DNA of 8,730 bases from Polaromonas sp. GTDB taxonomy: Bacteria; Pseudomonadota; Gammaproteobacteria; Burkholderiales; Burkholderiaceae. A program made the position numbers and the translations under genes. Numbering within the stretch: the stretch's first letter is position 1; each line of letters begins with the position of its first letter. Shown piece after piece: positions 1 through 6,900 of this stretch. The notes under the pieces are model-generated. The model was not told where the DNA came from. It made no database searches and saw only the letters and a list, made by a program, of their open reading frames with translations. The stretch is from contig PNMH01000121.1 of NCBI GenBank assembly GCA_013823505.1, forward strand, positions 1 to 8,730, written 5' to 3'.

Positions 1-881
1 CGCTGGTGCGCGCCGGTGACCGGCTCAACATCGAGATCGCGGGGGGTGGCACCCACCCTTTCCAGCGCTGGTTCGAGCAACGCATCTTCTCCAAGCCGCG
101 CTTCCAGGAGCTCTCGGGTCTCTATGGCTACCTCGCCAAGCAGTTCACCGTGTTCGGGCAACACGTGCACATCGGTTGCTCCAACGCCGATGAAGCCCTG
201 TTCCTGCTGCACTCGCTCAACCGCTACGTGCCGCACTTCATTGCGCTGTCGGCTTCGTCGCCTTTTTCACAGGGCGTGGACACGCTGTTCGACTCGGCGC
301 GCCTGAACTCCGTGTTCGCGTTTCCGCTCAGTGGCCGCGCTCCGTTCACGCTGAGCTGGGACGAGTTCGCCAACGTGTACTTCACCAAGATGGAGAGCAC
401 CGGCGTGGTCAAGTCCATGAAGGACTTCTACTGGGACATCCGGCCCAAACCCGAGTACGGCACGATCGAGCTGCGCGTGTGCGACACGCCGCTCACGGTG
501 GAGCGCGCCGCGGGTCTCGCGTGTTACCTGCAAGCGCTTTGTCGCCATCTGCTGGAGCGCAACGAGCCGCCGCCCGAAGAAGACGACTACCTCGTCTACA
601 CCTACAACCGTTTTCAGGCCTGCCGCTTCGGGCTCGACGGGATGATGGTCAATCCCAAGACACGCGAGCAGATCAGCATCCGCGAAGACATCCTGGCCAC
701 GCTGCGCAAGATTGCGCCGCATGGGCAGGCGCTCAACTCGATGGCGGCGCTCGACGAGATCGAACGCACCGCCGGCCGCGTGGGCAACCACGCCACCTAC
801 CTGCGAAACCAGTACAAGGACAGCGGCAGCGTGCAGGCTGTGGTGCGTGCGAGTGTGGAGGCACTGCGAACGGGACCGTGA
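1..881 (+). CDS. YbdK-family carboxylate-amine ligase (glutamate-cysteine ligase GCS2 type), 5' partial
   Basis: ATP-dependent carboxylate-amine ligase of the GCS2/YbdK family; E. coli YbdK has weak glutamate-cysteine ligase activity in vitro, but the in vivo substrate of most members is unknown. The reading frame is open to the left edge, so about 80-90 N-terminal residues are missing compared with the usual ~370. Counting from the GTG at position 6, visible family landmarks are GGTHPF (14-19), GQHVHIG (51-57), the [16 protein letters not shown] stretch (99-114), [18 protein letters not shown] (143-160) and [12 protein letters not shown] (201-212). These active-site regions are all intact. 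The stop is TGA at 879-881. It is not obviously in an operon with what follows, since 178 bp separate it from the next gene. Family assignment is firm; the physiological substrate cannot be read from the sequence. Confidence 0.93.
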   Translation, partial: LVRAGDRLNIEIAGGGTHPFQRWFEQRIFSKPRFQELSGLYGYLAKQFTVFGQHVHIGCSNADEALFLLHSLNRYVPHFIALSASSPFSQGVDTLFDSARLNSVFAFPLSGRAPFTLSWDEFANVYFTKMESTGVVKSMKDFYWDIRPKPEYGTIELRVCDTPLTVERAAGLACYLQALCRHLLERNEPPPEEDDYLVYTYNRFQACRFGLDGMMVNPKTREQISIREDILATLRKIAPHGQALNSMAALDEIERTAGRVGNHATYLRNQYKDSGSVQAVVRASVEALRTGP

Positions 882-975
882 TGTACCGGGCCGTGACTTT
901 GTTCACGCGCGGCTTGTAGGTGTCCCGGACGCCGTGTCAGGCAAGTTCTTACAGAGCGAATGGGGCTGCGCCGAC

Positions 976-1004
976 TTAACGCCCCCAAGGGGGGCCTTTA
1001 CAGT
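976..1004 (+). promoter_or_regulatory. Candidate sigma-70 promoter of the 84-residue gene
   Basis: TTAACG (976-981) and TACAGT (999-1004) are separated by 17 bases, a reasonable but imperfect match to TTGACA/TATAAT. A start near 1011 would leave a leader of about 50 bases before the ATG at 1060. The spacer is itself a GC hairpin, which is unusual for a promoter. This is a pattern match only. Confidence 0.33.
981..999 (+). terminator. Possible weak terminator hairpin downstream of the ybdK-like gene
   Basis: GCCCCC (981-986), loop AAG, GGGGGC (990-995) form a six-base-pair GC stem followed by CTTTA. The T run is only three bases and the hairpin lies about 100 bases after the ybdK-like stop, so termination would be weak. 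The same bases fill the spacer of the promoter candidate at 976-1004; the two readings compete. CCCC-AA-GGGG hairpins are frequent between genes in this bacterial family, as far as I recall. Confidence 0.3.
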
Positions 1005-1006
1005 TT

Positions 1007-1031
1007 GTTTCATCGACACCCGATTTGAAAC
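1007..1031. repeat. Inverted repeat in the leader of the 84-residue gene
   Basis: GTTTCATCG (1007-1015) pairs with CGATTTGAAAC (1021-1031): nine base pairs with a two-base TT bulge and a five-base loop. It sits directly after the promoter candidate and 18 bases before the ribosome-binding site, so it could be an operator around the transcription start or a hairpin in the leader RNA. No known regulator site was recognised. Confidence 0.42.
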
Positions 1032-1059
1032 ACCCACCGCATTCCCCCAGGAGCCCACC

Positions 1060-1314
1060 ATGTCCACCGCATCCAGCCGCCTCAACCCCTTCGTCCTCAT
1101 GCTCGATCCGGAAGCCGTGATCCACGCCATGGAGACCAGCGCCAACCTGCGCGGCCTGCGCCAGCGCGTGTGCCGCCCGCTGGACAAGCCCCTGATCCCC
1201 AAGATCTTCGACGCCGCCCGCGACTTCGACGCCGTGATCGAGGCCGAAGAGTTCATGGACTCCGGCGCCGAGTTGTACGTTGAAGCGCAGCCTGCGCTTC
1301 ACACTGTCCACTGA
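1060..1314 (+). CDS. Small conserved protein of unknown function (84 aa)
   Basis: Not recognised as a member of any characterised family. The start is well supported: AGGAG at 1049-1053 lies six bases before the ATG. The frame continues open upstream, but those codons have no ribosome-binding site and cross the preceding gap. The central stretch with LNPFVLMLDPE (8-18) and CRPLDKPLIPK (38-48) resembles small uncharacterised proteins that I recall from Comamonadaceae; that is memory, not a search. There is no signal peptide, membrane segment or metal motif; one cysteine (38) is present. A predicted helix-rich, mildly acidic cytoplasmic protein is likely. The last dozen residues (YVEAQPALHTVH) are encoded by a perfect DNA hairpin at 1281-1301 and look like a tail added by reading into a terminator-like element. 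It is convergent with the exporter permease, with 3 bp between stops. Confidence 0.72.
   Translation: MSTASSRLNPFVLMLDPEAVIHAMETSANLRGLRQRVCRPLDKPLIPKIFDAARDFDAVIEAEEFMDSGAELYVEAQPALHTVH
1281..1301. terminator. Perfect 9-bp hairpin at the convergent gene junction
   Basis: TGAAGCGCA (1281-1289) and TGCGCTTCA (1293-1301) are exact reverse complements around a GCC loop. It lies inside the last codons of the 84-residue gene and about 17 bases past the stop of the permease gene read from the other strand, so it could serve both transcripts. Neither side is followed by a T run, so an intrinsic terminator is possible but not certain. Confidence 0.42.
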
Positions 1315-1317
1315 AAA

Positions 1318-2148
1318 CTACCTTGAAAAGCGCTTGCGCGTGAGCGCTAGGGCCAGCCAGAACGCTGCCACGGTGTAAGCCAGCAGCACGCCGGCGTGCA
1401 GCCAAGGCTGAGCAGGCCATTGGTCCATGAACAGGGGCCGCACCAGTTCCACCGCGTTGGTCAGCGGCAGCCAGTCGGAAATGTGGCGCACCACCACCGG
1501 CAATTGCTCCCGCGGAAAGAAGACGCCCGACAAGAACATCATCGGCGTCAGGAACAGCGTGAAGTAGTAGGTGAAAAAGTCGTAGCCCTTGGCCAGGGCG
1601 TTGAACACCAGCGCGATGCACGAGAACGTGATGCCCACGCCCAGCAGCACGGGCCAGGCCAGCAGCAGTTTGGGGGAATGGCTGATGCCCAGCGCGAGCA
1701 TCACGCCCATGATGGCCGTCACTGAAAACAAGGCCTTGAAGCCCGCCCACAGCATCTCGGCCAGCACCACATCGTCCAGGCTCACCGGCGCGTTCATGAT
1801 GCCGTCCCAGGTTTTCTGCACGTGCATGCGCGAGAACGCCGAGTACAGCGCCTCGAAGCTGGCCGCGTTCATCGCGCTCATGCAGATGCTGCCGCTGGCG
1901 AGAAACAGGATGTAGGGCACGGCCACGCTGCCTTGCGGCGTGTTGACAGTCACCTGCCCGACCAGCGCGCCCATGCCGTAGCCAAACGCCACCAGCCACA
2001 TCAGCGGCTCGGCGATGTTGCCGACCAGGCTGGGGATGGCGAGCTTCTTCCAGACCAGCAGATTGCGCAGGAAGACCGGCCACCATCGCATGGACACGCG
2101 TGGGGCGGCCCAATGGGAAGGCGTTGCAGCGAGTGTTGTTGTATTCAT
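1318..2148 (-). CDS. ABC-2 type transporter permease, NodJ-like
   Basis: Inner-membrane permease (276 aa) of an ABC-2 exporter. About six hydrophobic segments are visible, roughly at 37-63, 76-96, 132-155, 160-183, 190-212 and 248-268, the usual ABC-2 topology. The segment FFTYYFTLFLTPMMFLSG (191-208) followed by FPREQLP and WLPLTNAVELVRP (226-238) is typical of the NodJ subfamily. Length matches NodJ (about 260-275). The ATG is three bases after the stop of the ATPase gene, indicating translational coupling. NodJ in rhizobia helps export lipochitin oligosaccharides, but no nodulation genes are here; family members outside rhizobia have no established substrate. A lipid, glycan or drug substrate is conceivable and cannot be chosen from the sequence. 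Confidence 0.93.
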   Translation of the reverse strand: MNTTTLAATPSHWAAPRVSMRWWPVFLRNLLVWKKLAIPSLVGNIAEPLMWLVAFGYGMGALVGQVTVNTPQGSVAVPYILFLASGSICMSAMNAASFEALYSAFSRMHVQKTWDGIMNAPVSLDDVVLAEMLWAGFKALFSVTAIMGVMLALGISHSPKLLLAWPVLLGVGITFSCIALVFNALAKGYDFFTYYFTLFLTPMMFLSGVFFPREQLPVVVRHISDWLPLTNAVELVRPLFMDQWPAQPWLHAGVLLAYTVAAFWLALALTRKRFSR

Positions 2149-2151
2149 GGT

Positions 2152-3087
2152 CTACCCGTCTTCCCGAATCTGCCGACCGGTGAGTTTCAGGAACAAATCT
2201 TCCAGGTTCGCTGGCCTGTGCAGCGTGCGCAGTTGCGGATGCGCACCCAACGCCGCCAGCAGCGGCATGGCCTGGGCGGTGTAGAAAAACACCGTCTCGC
2301 CACTCACTTCCACGCGCGCTGCCAGCGCACGCACGGCGGCGTGTTCGTCGGCCCGGGCCAGCGCGAGCGCGCCCTGGCCGTACACCTCCACCACATCGGG
2401 CTCCAGGTGCTGCGCGATCAGTTCGCGGGGCTTGCCTTCGGCGATCTTGCGGCCGTGGTCCAGCACCAGCAGGCGAGAGCACAGGCGCTCGGCCTCGTCC
2501 ATGAAGTGGGTGGTGAGCAAGATGCTCTTGCCCTGCTGCAGCAGCATCTGCAGGCGTTCCCACATCAGGTGGCGCGCCTGAGGGTCCAGGCCGGTGGTGG
2601 GCTCGTCCAGCATGAGCAGGCGCGGGTCGTTCACCAGCGCACGCGCCAGCGACAGGCGCCGCTTCATGCCGCCCGAGAGCTCGCCCGGTTTGGCCTGCGC
2701 CTTGTGCGAGAGTGCGGCGAATTCGAGCAGCTGTGGAATGCGTGCGCGCACCTGCGCCGCGGGCAGCCCGAAGTAGCGGCCGTACACCAGCAGGTTCTCG
2801 GCGCAATCGAAGTCGGGGTCCAGCGTGTCCATCTGGCTCACCACGCCGAGCTGCGCCTTGATGGCCAGCGCGTCGCGCGGCATGTCCAGGCCAAAGGCGG
2901 TGATGGTGCCGGCGTCGGGTGCGGTCAGTCCCAGGCACATGCGGATCGTGGTGGTCTTGCCCGCCCCGTTGGGCCCGATCACGCCCAGGCACTCACCGGG
3001 CTGGATGGAAAAACTCAGGTCGTCCACCACTGTGGTTTCACCGTAGCGTTTGACGAGGTGGTGGCATTCAAACAAGGCTGGCGTCAT
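2152..3087 (-). CDS. ABC transporter ATP-binding protein, NodI-like
   Basis: ATPase subunit (311 aa) of the exporter formed with the downstream permease. All nucleotide-binding motifs are intact: Walker [10 protein letters not shown] (38-46), Q-loop Q85 in [10 protein letters not shown], signature LSGGM (137-141), Walker B LLMLDE (157-162) with the catalytic glutamate, D-loop GLD, and H-loop H194 in [10 protein letters not shown]. The C-terminal part ends with [14 protein letters not shown], characteristic of NodI-type subunits. The start ATG (3087-3085) gives the expected N-terminus reaching the A-loop tyrosine Y15. It is divergent from psd across about 95 bp, so the two transcripts start in the same short gap; no clear promoter for this direction was found. 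NodI is the nearest named family, without implying a nodulation role. Confidence 0.94.
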   Translation of the reverse strand: MTPALFECHHLVKRYGETTVVDDLSFSIQPGECLGVIGPNGAGKTTTIRMCLGLTAPDAGTITAFGLDMPRDALAIKAQLGVVSQMDTLDPDFDCAENLLVYGRYFGLPAAQVRARIPQLLEFAALSHKAQAKPGELSGGMKRRLSLARALVNDPRLLMLDEPTTGLDPQARHLMWERLQMLLQQGKSILLTTHFMDEAERLCSRLLVLDHGRKIAEGKPRELIAQHLEPDVVEVYGQGALALARADEHAAVRALAARVEVSGETVFFYTAQAMPLLAALGAHPQLRTLHRPANLEDLFLKLTGRQIREDG

Positions 3088-3112
3088 GGTGCGGCATTGT
3101 GCCCCGTGGGCG

Positions 3113-3139
3113 TTGGCCGTCGGGGGCGGCCCCTACAAT
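3113..3139 (+). promoter_or_regulatory. Candidate sigma-70 promoter of psd
   Basis: TACAAT at 3134-3139 is a five-of-six match to the -10 box. TTGGCC at 3113-3118 is the best upstream -35 candidate but leaves only 15 bases between, so the -35 box is weak or differently placed. Transcription starting near 3146 would give a leader of about 37 bases before the psd ATG. The gap also serves the divergent exporter operon. Confidence 0.45.
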
Positions 3140-3182
3140 GCGGGGCTGCCCACCCGGGTCTTGTCTTCACCGCCCCATCCCC

Positions 3183-4034
3183 ATGTCCCTCGCCGTTTCC
3201 CTGCAATACCTGTTCCCGAAACGCGCGCTCACCGAATTCGGTGGCTGGGTGGCCAATGGCCGGTGGGGTGCCATCACGCAATGGATCATCCGCCGCTTCA
3301 TCCGCAAGTACGGCGTGAACATGGCCGAAGCCGCGAACCCGGACCCCACCGCTTACGGCAATTTCAACGAGTTCTTCACGCGCGCCCTCAAGCCCGGTGC
3401 CCGTCCGCTGGCCGACGCCACCTTTGTGTGCCCGGTGGACGGCGCCATCAGCCAGTTTGGTGCGATCGCGCGCGACCAGATCTACCAGGCCAAGGGCCAC
3501 ACCTACAGCACGCGTGCGCTGGTGGGCGGCGATGCCGAGCTGGCGGCGTTGTTCGACCACGGCTCGTTCGCCACCATCTACCTCAGCCCCAAGGACTACC
3601 ACCGCATCCACATGCCGGCCGGAGGCCGCCTGCGCCAGATGATCCACGTGCCGGGCGACCTGTTTTCGGTGAACCCTGCCACGGCACAAGGCGTGCCCGG
3701 CCTGTTCGCGCGCAACGAACGCGTGGTGTGTGTGTTCGACCTGCAGGTGGGCGAGACCACCGTGCCGTTTGTGCAGGTGCTGGTGGGCGCCACCATCGTG
3801 GGCAGCATGGCCACCAGCTGGCACGGCGTGGTGAACCCACCGCGCCCGGGCCAGGTGCGCCGCTGGAACTACGACGATGCGCCGGTGGTGTTCCAGCGCG
3901 GCGACGAGATGGGCCGCTTCCTGCTGGGCTCCACCGTGGTGTTGCTCTGGCCACGCGACACCCTCTCCTTCAACCCCGACTGGGCGCCCGGCAACACGGT
4001 GCGCCTGGGCGAAGCGATGGGCAACGCCCTCTGA
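3183..4034 (+). CDS. psd: Phosphatidylserine decarboxylase proenzyme
   Basis: Converts phosphatidylserine to phosphatidylethanolamine, the last step of the main membrane phospholipid route, at the inner membrane. The 283-residue product matches the class I bacterial enzyme. The self-cleavage motif LGST is at 248-251; cleavage between G249 and S250 would yield the large beta chain and a small alpha chain whose N-terminal serine becomes the pyruvoyl cofactor. The catalytic partners are visible as D86 in PVDGA and H140/H143 in DYHRIHMP, each offset by four residues from E. coli D90, H144, H147 and S254. The start at 3183 is chosen because [20 protein letters not shown] is the usual N-terminus; an in-frame ATG at 3099 would add 28 unlike residues and cover the promoter. 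No Shine-Dalgarno sequence precedes 3183. purT follows after 25 bp. Confidence 0.97.
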   Translation: MSLAVSLQYLFPKRALTEFGGWVANGRWGAITQWIIRRFIRKYGVNMAEAANPDPTAYGNFNEFFTRALKPGARPLADATFVCPVDGAISQFGAIARDQIYQAKGHTYSTRALVGGDAELAALFDHGSFATIYLSPKDYHRIHMPAGGRLRQMIHVPGDLFSVNPATAQGVPGLFARNERVVCVFDLQVGETTVPFVQVLVGATIVGSMATSWHGVVNPPRPGQVRRWNYDDAPVVFQRGDEMGRFLLGSTVVLLWPRDTLSFNPDWAPGNTVRLGEAMGNAL

Positions 4035-4059
4035 ATTCCTTTTTTTCTGGAGCTTCCAC

Positions 4060-5274
4060 ATGACCACGATCGGCACCCCGCTGTCTCCCTCGGCCACCAA
4101 GGTCATGCTGCTGGGCTCCGGCGAGCTCGGCAAGGAGGTGCTGATCGCGTTGCAGCGCCTGGGTGTGGAAACCATCGCGGTGGACCGCTATGAGCATGCG
4201 CCCGGCCAGCAGGTGGCGCACCACGCGCGCACCATCACCATGAGCGACCCCGCGCAGCTCAAGGCGCTGATCGAAGCCGAGCGCCCGCACCTGGTGGTGC
4301 CCGAGATCGAGGCCATTGCCACGCCCATGCTGCAGGAGCTGGAAGCCGCTGGTGTGGTGCGCGTGATCCCCACCGCGCGCGCGGCCCGCCTGACCATGGA
4401 CCGCGAAGGCATCCGCCGCCTCGCCGCCGAGACGCTGGGCCTGCCGACCAGCCCGTACCAGTTCTGCGACTCGCTGGACGAGCTGCAGGCCGCCATCGAC
4501 GGTGTGAACGGAAAAGGGATTGGTTACCCCTGCATCGTCAAACCGGTCATGAGCAGCAGCGGCAAGGGCCAGAGCAAGATCGACGGCCCGGCCGATGTGC
4601 AAAAGGCGTGGGACTACGCGATGTCGGGCGGCCGCGTCGGCCCGGGCCGCATCATCGTGGAAGGTTTCATCGACTTCGACTACGAAATCACCCAGCTCAC
4701 CGTGCGCGCACTCGGTGCCGACGGTCAGATCGAGACCCACTTCTGCGACCCCATCGGCCATGTGCAGGTGAGCGGCGACTATGTGGAGAGCTGGCAGCCG
4801 CACCCCATGACACCGGCCGCGCTGGCCGAGTCGCGCCGCGTGGCCAAGGCCGTGACCGACGACCTCGGTGGTCAGGGGCTCTACGGCGTGGAGCTGTTCG
4901 TCAAGGGTGACCAGGTCTGGTTCAGCGAAGTGAGCCCGCGCCCGCACGACACCGGCATGGTGACCATGATCACGCAGTGGCAGAACGAGTTTGAACTGCA
5001 CGCCCGCGCCATCCTTGGTTTGCCGGTGTCCACCGCGCTCAAGAGCCCGGGCGCCAGCGCCGTGATCTACGGCGGTGTGGACGCCACCGGCATTGCGTTT
5101 GACGGTGTGGACGATGCCCTGCGCGTGCCGCAGACCGAAGTGCGCCTGTTCGGCAAGCCCGAGAGTTTCACCAAGCGCCGCATGGGGGTGGCGCTGGCGT
5201 TTGACGCCGACGTGGAATTGGCCCGCACACGCGCCAAGCAGGCCGCTGCGCTCGTGAAGCCGCGCGCCGCTTGA
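4060..5274 (+). CDS. purT: Formate-dependent phosphoribosylglycinamide formyltransferase (GAR transformylase 2)
   Basis: Uses formate and ATP to formylate glycinamide ribonucleotide in the third step of purine synthesis, replacing the folate-dependent PurN reaction. The 404-residue product is an ATP-grasp enzyme: N-terminal GSGELGKE (19-26), the region binding substrate around PEIEAIAT (81-88), ATP-grasp lid SSSGKGQSK (165-173), [13 protein letters not shown] (199-211), metal-binding glutamates at E278 and E290, and [13 protein letters not shown] (290-302), which distinguishes PurT from PurK. The ATG is preceded by GGAG at 4049-4052 with seven bases spacing. The frame is open upstream through psd in another phase, but that extension is spurious. 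It lies 25 bp after psd in the same direction with no terminator between, so co-transcription is likely although the pathways differ. Convergent with the next gene, 10 bp between stops. Confidence 0.97.
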   Translation: MTTIGTPLSPSATKVMLLGSGELGKEVLIALQRLGVETIAVDRYEHAPGQQVAHHARTITMSDPAQLKALIEAERPHLVVPEIEAIATPMLQELEAAGVVRVIPTARAARLTMDREGIRRLAAETLGLPTSPYQFCDSLDELQAAIDGVNGKGIGYPCIVKPVMSSSGKGQSKIDGPADVQKAWDYAMSGGRVGPGRIIVEGFIDFDYEITQLTVRALGADGQIETHFCDPIGHVQVSGDYVESWQPHPMTPAALAESRRVAKAVTDDLGGQGLYGVELFVKGDQVWFSEVSPRPHDTGMVTMITQWQNEFELHARAILGLPVSTALKSPGASAVIYGGVDATGIAFDGVDDALRVPQTEVRLFGKPESFTKRRMGVALAFDADVELARTRAKQAAALVKPRAA

Positions 5275-5284
5275 GGCGACCACC

Positions 5285-6049
5285 TCAGTGCAGGGCGTTG
5301 GCCGCTGCTCGCCTGATGTCCTGTTCCACCGCACCGCCATTGAGCGACACCGTGCGCTGCGCCCAGTGGCCGGCGCTGGCCTGCTGGGTGACCAGCACCA
5401 CCGTGATCAGGTGCTCCGTGTTGAGCGTGCGCAGCAAACCGCCGATGTGAGGGCACAGGGGCTGGTCCGACGTCCGACCCGCGCTGTCGACCAGCAAGAC
5501 ACTCGGGTTGCACACCAGGGCCCGCGCAATGGCGGCCTTGCCCTGCTGGGTGCTGTCGAGATCGTCGGGCATCTTGTGACCCTGGTCTTTCAGGCCCACC
5601 ACCGCCAGCGCCCGCATGGCGGCCGACTGGCAGCGCTCGGCCGACAGGCCCCGGTACAGCAGCGGCAAGGACACATTGCCTTGCAGTGAGGTGCTGCGCA
5701 GCAGATTGAACTGTTGCGGCACGAAGCCGAAAAAGCGCCGGCGCAGCCACAGCCGTTGCTCGGTCGAGAGCGACTGTTCCGCCACCCCTTGAAAGCTGTA
5801 GCCCCCGCTGGTGGGCGCCTCCAGCAAGCCCAGCATCTTCATCAAGGCGGATTTGCCCGAGCCACTGGGCCCCACGATCGCGGCGAACTCACCCCGGTGG
5901 ATGTCCAGGTTCACCGAACGCAGCGCTTCGCGGGCGCTGCTGCCCTTGTCGTACAGCTTGCTGGCGCTGGTCAGGCGCATGAGCGGCAGCGCCGTGCGCT
6001 TCGCGGCGGGCGCGTGCTGGAGATCAGAAATGTCGAGGTCCAGGTTCAT
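5285..6049 (-). CDS. Orphan MacB/LolD-like ABC ATPase with degenerate catalytic motifs
   Basis: A single ABC ATPase domain (254 aa) of the MacB/LolD type without an adjacent permease. Walker A is intact (GPSGSGKS, 60-67) and a Q-loop glutamine is present in FVPQQFNLL (Q112). The rest is altered without any gap: the signature LSGGQ reads LDSTQ (164-168); Walker B keeps its aspartate (LLVD, D188) but the catalytic glutamate is serine (S189); DEPTGNLD reads DSAGRTSD; the H-loop VTHD reads VTQQ (Q222). It probably binds ATP but should hydrolyse it poorly or not at all. The frame is unbroken and codon use is like its neighbours, so it is not an obvious pseudogene. The start is uncertain: ATG 6049 is preferred, ATG 6103 would add 18 residues, and ATG 5980 would begin at the domain edge; none has a clear ribosome-binding site. 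Confidence 0.8.
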   Translation of the reverse strand: MNLDLDISDLQHAPAAKRTALPLMRLTSASKLYDKGSSAREALRSVNLDIHRGEFAAIVGPSGSGKSALMKMLGLLEAPTSGGYSFQGVAEQSLSTEQRLWLRRRFFGFVPQQFNLLRSTSLQGNVSLPLLYRGLSAERCQSAAMRALAVVGLKDQGHKMPDDLDSTQQGKAAIARALVCNPSVLLVDSAGRTSDQPLCPHIGGLLRTLNTEHLITVVLVTQQASAGHWAQRTVSLNGGAVEQDIRRAAANALH

Positions 6050-6130
6050 GAGCGCCCAGCTTACGCAAGGCCTTTGCCGTGCACCGTTCGGAGCCGTACG
6101 CATGCGCGCAAAGATTTTCTTGGATCCGGG

Positions 6131-6160
6131 TGCATCCAGAAGCCGCCTCCACGCGTAGTA
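6131..6160 (+). promoter_or_regulatory. Candidate ECF-sigma promoter of the lipoprotein gene
   Basis: TGCATCC (6131-6137) and CGTAGTA (6154-6160) are 16 bases apart. The spacing and the CGT-type -10 box fit the general pattern of ECF-dependent promoters, and an ECF sigma gene lies just downstream. The -35 element also forms the right half of a dyad, TGGAT (6121-6125) and ATCCA (6134-6138). Transcription near 6166 would leave about 55 bases before the ATG. This is inferred from sequence pattern alone. Confidence 0.35.
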
Positions 6161-6220
6161 CCTGCAACAGCCATCGGTTTCGAGCTGTTCCTTTCCCCCA
6201 ACCTCAATCTGGAGTTACCC

Positions 6221-6763
6221 ATGATGATCAAGTCCACCCTGGCCGCCGCGGCCGCCCTTGCCCTGACCGCCTGCGCCACCGGCCCCGCGCCCATGATGTA
6301 TTCGCAAGCCATGCTGCCGGCCGCCGTGCAGGTGCCCATGGGCCACAAGGTGGTCATGGAGACCGTGGGCGCTGGCGACATCACCTACGAATGCCGCGCC
6401 AAAGCCAACATGGCGGGTCAGTTTGAATGGGTGTTCGTCGGTCCCGACGCCAAGTTGATGGACCGCTCGGGCAAACAAGTGGGCACCTACTACGGCCCAC
6501 CCGCCACCTGGCAGAGCAACGACGGCTCCAAGTTCACCGGCACGCAAGTCGCGGTGGCACCTGCCGCCGCCGGCGCCATCCCGCTGCAACTGGTGAAGGC
6601 CAACCCCGCCATGGGCACCGGCGCCATGACCGGCGTGACCTACGTCCAGCGCGTCGCCACCGTCGGTGGTGTTGCCCCGGCCATGGCCTGCGGTGCTTCG
6701 AACATGGGCGCCAAGCAGATCGTGAAGTACCAGGCCGACTACATCTTCTACAAGGCTGTGTGA
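6221..6763 (+). CDS. DUF3455-family putative lipoprotein
   Basis: Envelope protein of the uncharacterised DUF3455 family (180 aa). The N-terminus has two methionines, a lysine, a hydrophobic stretch (6-17) and the lipobox LTAC (15-18), so signal peptidase II cleavage before C18 and lipid attachment are predicted; residue 19 is alanine, which favours outer-membrane sorting. Family landmarks follow: LPAAVQVPMGHKV (32-44), YEC (56-58), FEWVF (68-72), WQSNDGSK (97-104), YVQRVATVGG (141-150) and YQADYIFY (170-177). Two further cysteines, C58 and C157, could form a disulfide in the periplasm (inference). The start is supported by GGAG at 6211-6214 six bases upstream; GCTGTGTGA ends the gene. No function is known for the family. 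It lies directly before an ECF sigma/anti-sigma pair and is a natural candidate target of that sigma factor. Confidence 0.9.
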   Translation: MMIKSTLAAAAALALTACATGPAPMMYSQAMLPAAVQVPMGHKVVMETVGAGDITYECRAKANMAGQFEWVFVGPDAKLMDRSGKQVGTYYGPPATWQSNDGSKFTGTQVAVAPAAAGAIPLQLVKANPAMGTGAMTGVTYVQRVATVGGVAPAMACGASNMGAKQIVKYQADYIFYKAV

Positions 6764-6768
6764 TTCCC

Positions 6769-6798
6769 GCTGGCCGGCGTCGTGTGGCGCCGGCCAGC
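6769..6798 (+). terminator. Strong GC hairpin after the lipoprotein gene
   Basis: Thirteen pairs can form between 6769-6781 and 6786-6798 around a GTGT loop: the core arms CTGGCCGGCG (6770-6779) and CGCCGGCCAG (6788-6797) are exact reverse complements, extended by one G-C outside and one G-T plus one C-G inside. It starts five bases after the stop. No T run follows, so it may be a terminator, a 3'-end stabiliser, or a partial block that lowers sigma-gene expression relative to the lipoprotein. Confidence 0.52.
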
Positions 6799-6900
6799 CG
6801 GTTGAAGCAGACCCTCGGGTACCATCGGCGGACACCCTGCCGGGTACCTCATCTTCGAGGTGCCCGGCGTCCGATCGATCCGCTGGTCCGACCGACGCCC

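Noticed and set aside
892..907. CGTGA-N6-TCACG dyad after the ybdK-like gene as an operator
   Set aside because: Only five bases per arm, far from the likely promoter, and matches no site that I can name with confidence.
1253..2992. A 579-codon open frame on the minus strand spanning both exporter genes
   Set aside because: It lies in another phase over the clear NodI- and NodJ-like genes, is rich in Arg, Gly and Ala, and shows no protein family pattern; it is a by-product of high GC content.
1822..3318. A 498-codon plus-strand open frame antisense to the exporter
   Set aside because: Arg/His/Gln-rich low-complexity translation opposite well-conserved genes; it also crosses the psd start.
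4019..4047. GGGC-AAC-GCCC near the end of psd followed by a T run, as a terminator
   Set aside because: The stem is only four pairs and about ten bases separate it from the T run, so it does not form an intrinsic terminator; the T run simply precedes the purT ribosome-binding site.
3084..4175. A 363-codon minus-strand open frame opposite psd
   Set aside because: Antisense shadow of psd; no start signal or family pattern.
5272..5287. TGAGG/CCTCA dyad covering both convergent stop codons of purT and the ATPase
   Set aside because: Five pairs with a six-base loop and no T run; expected by chance because both stops are TGA facing each other.
3970..5340. A 456-codon minus-strand open frame opposite purT
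   Set aside because: Antisense shadow of purT with His/Ala/Gly-rich composition and no recognisable domain.
6820..6848. Two GGTACC palindromes (GGGTACC repeated) before the sigma gene as a regulator site
   Set aside because: Six-base palindromes repeated once in GC-rich DNA; no larger dyad and no known regulator pattern.
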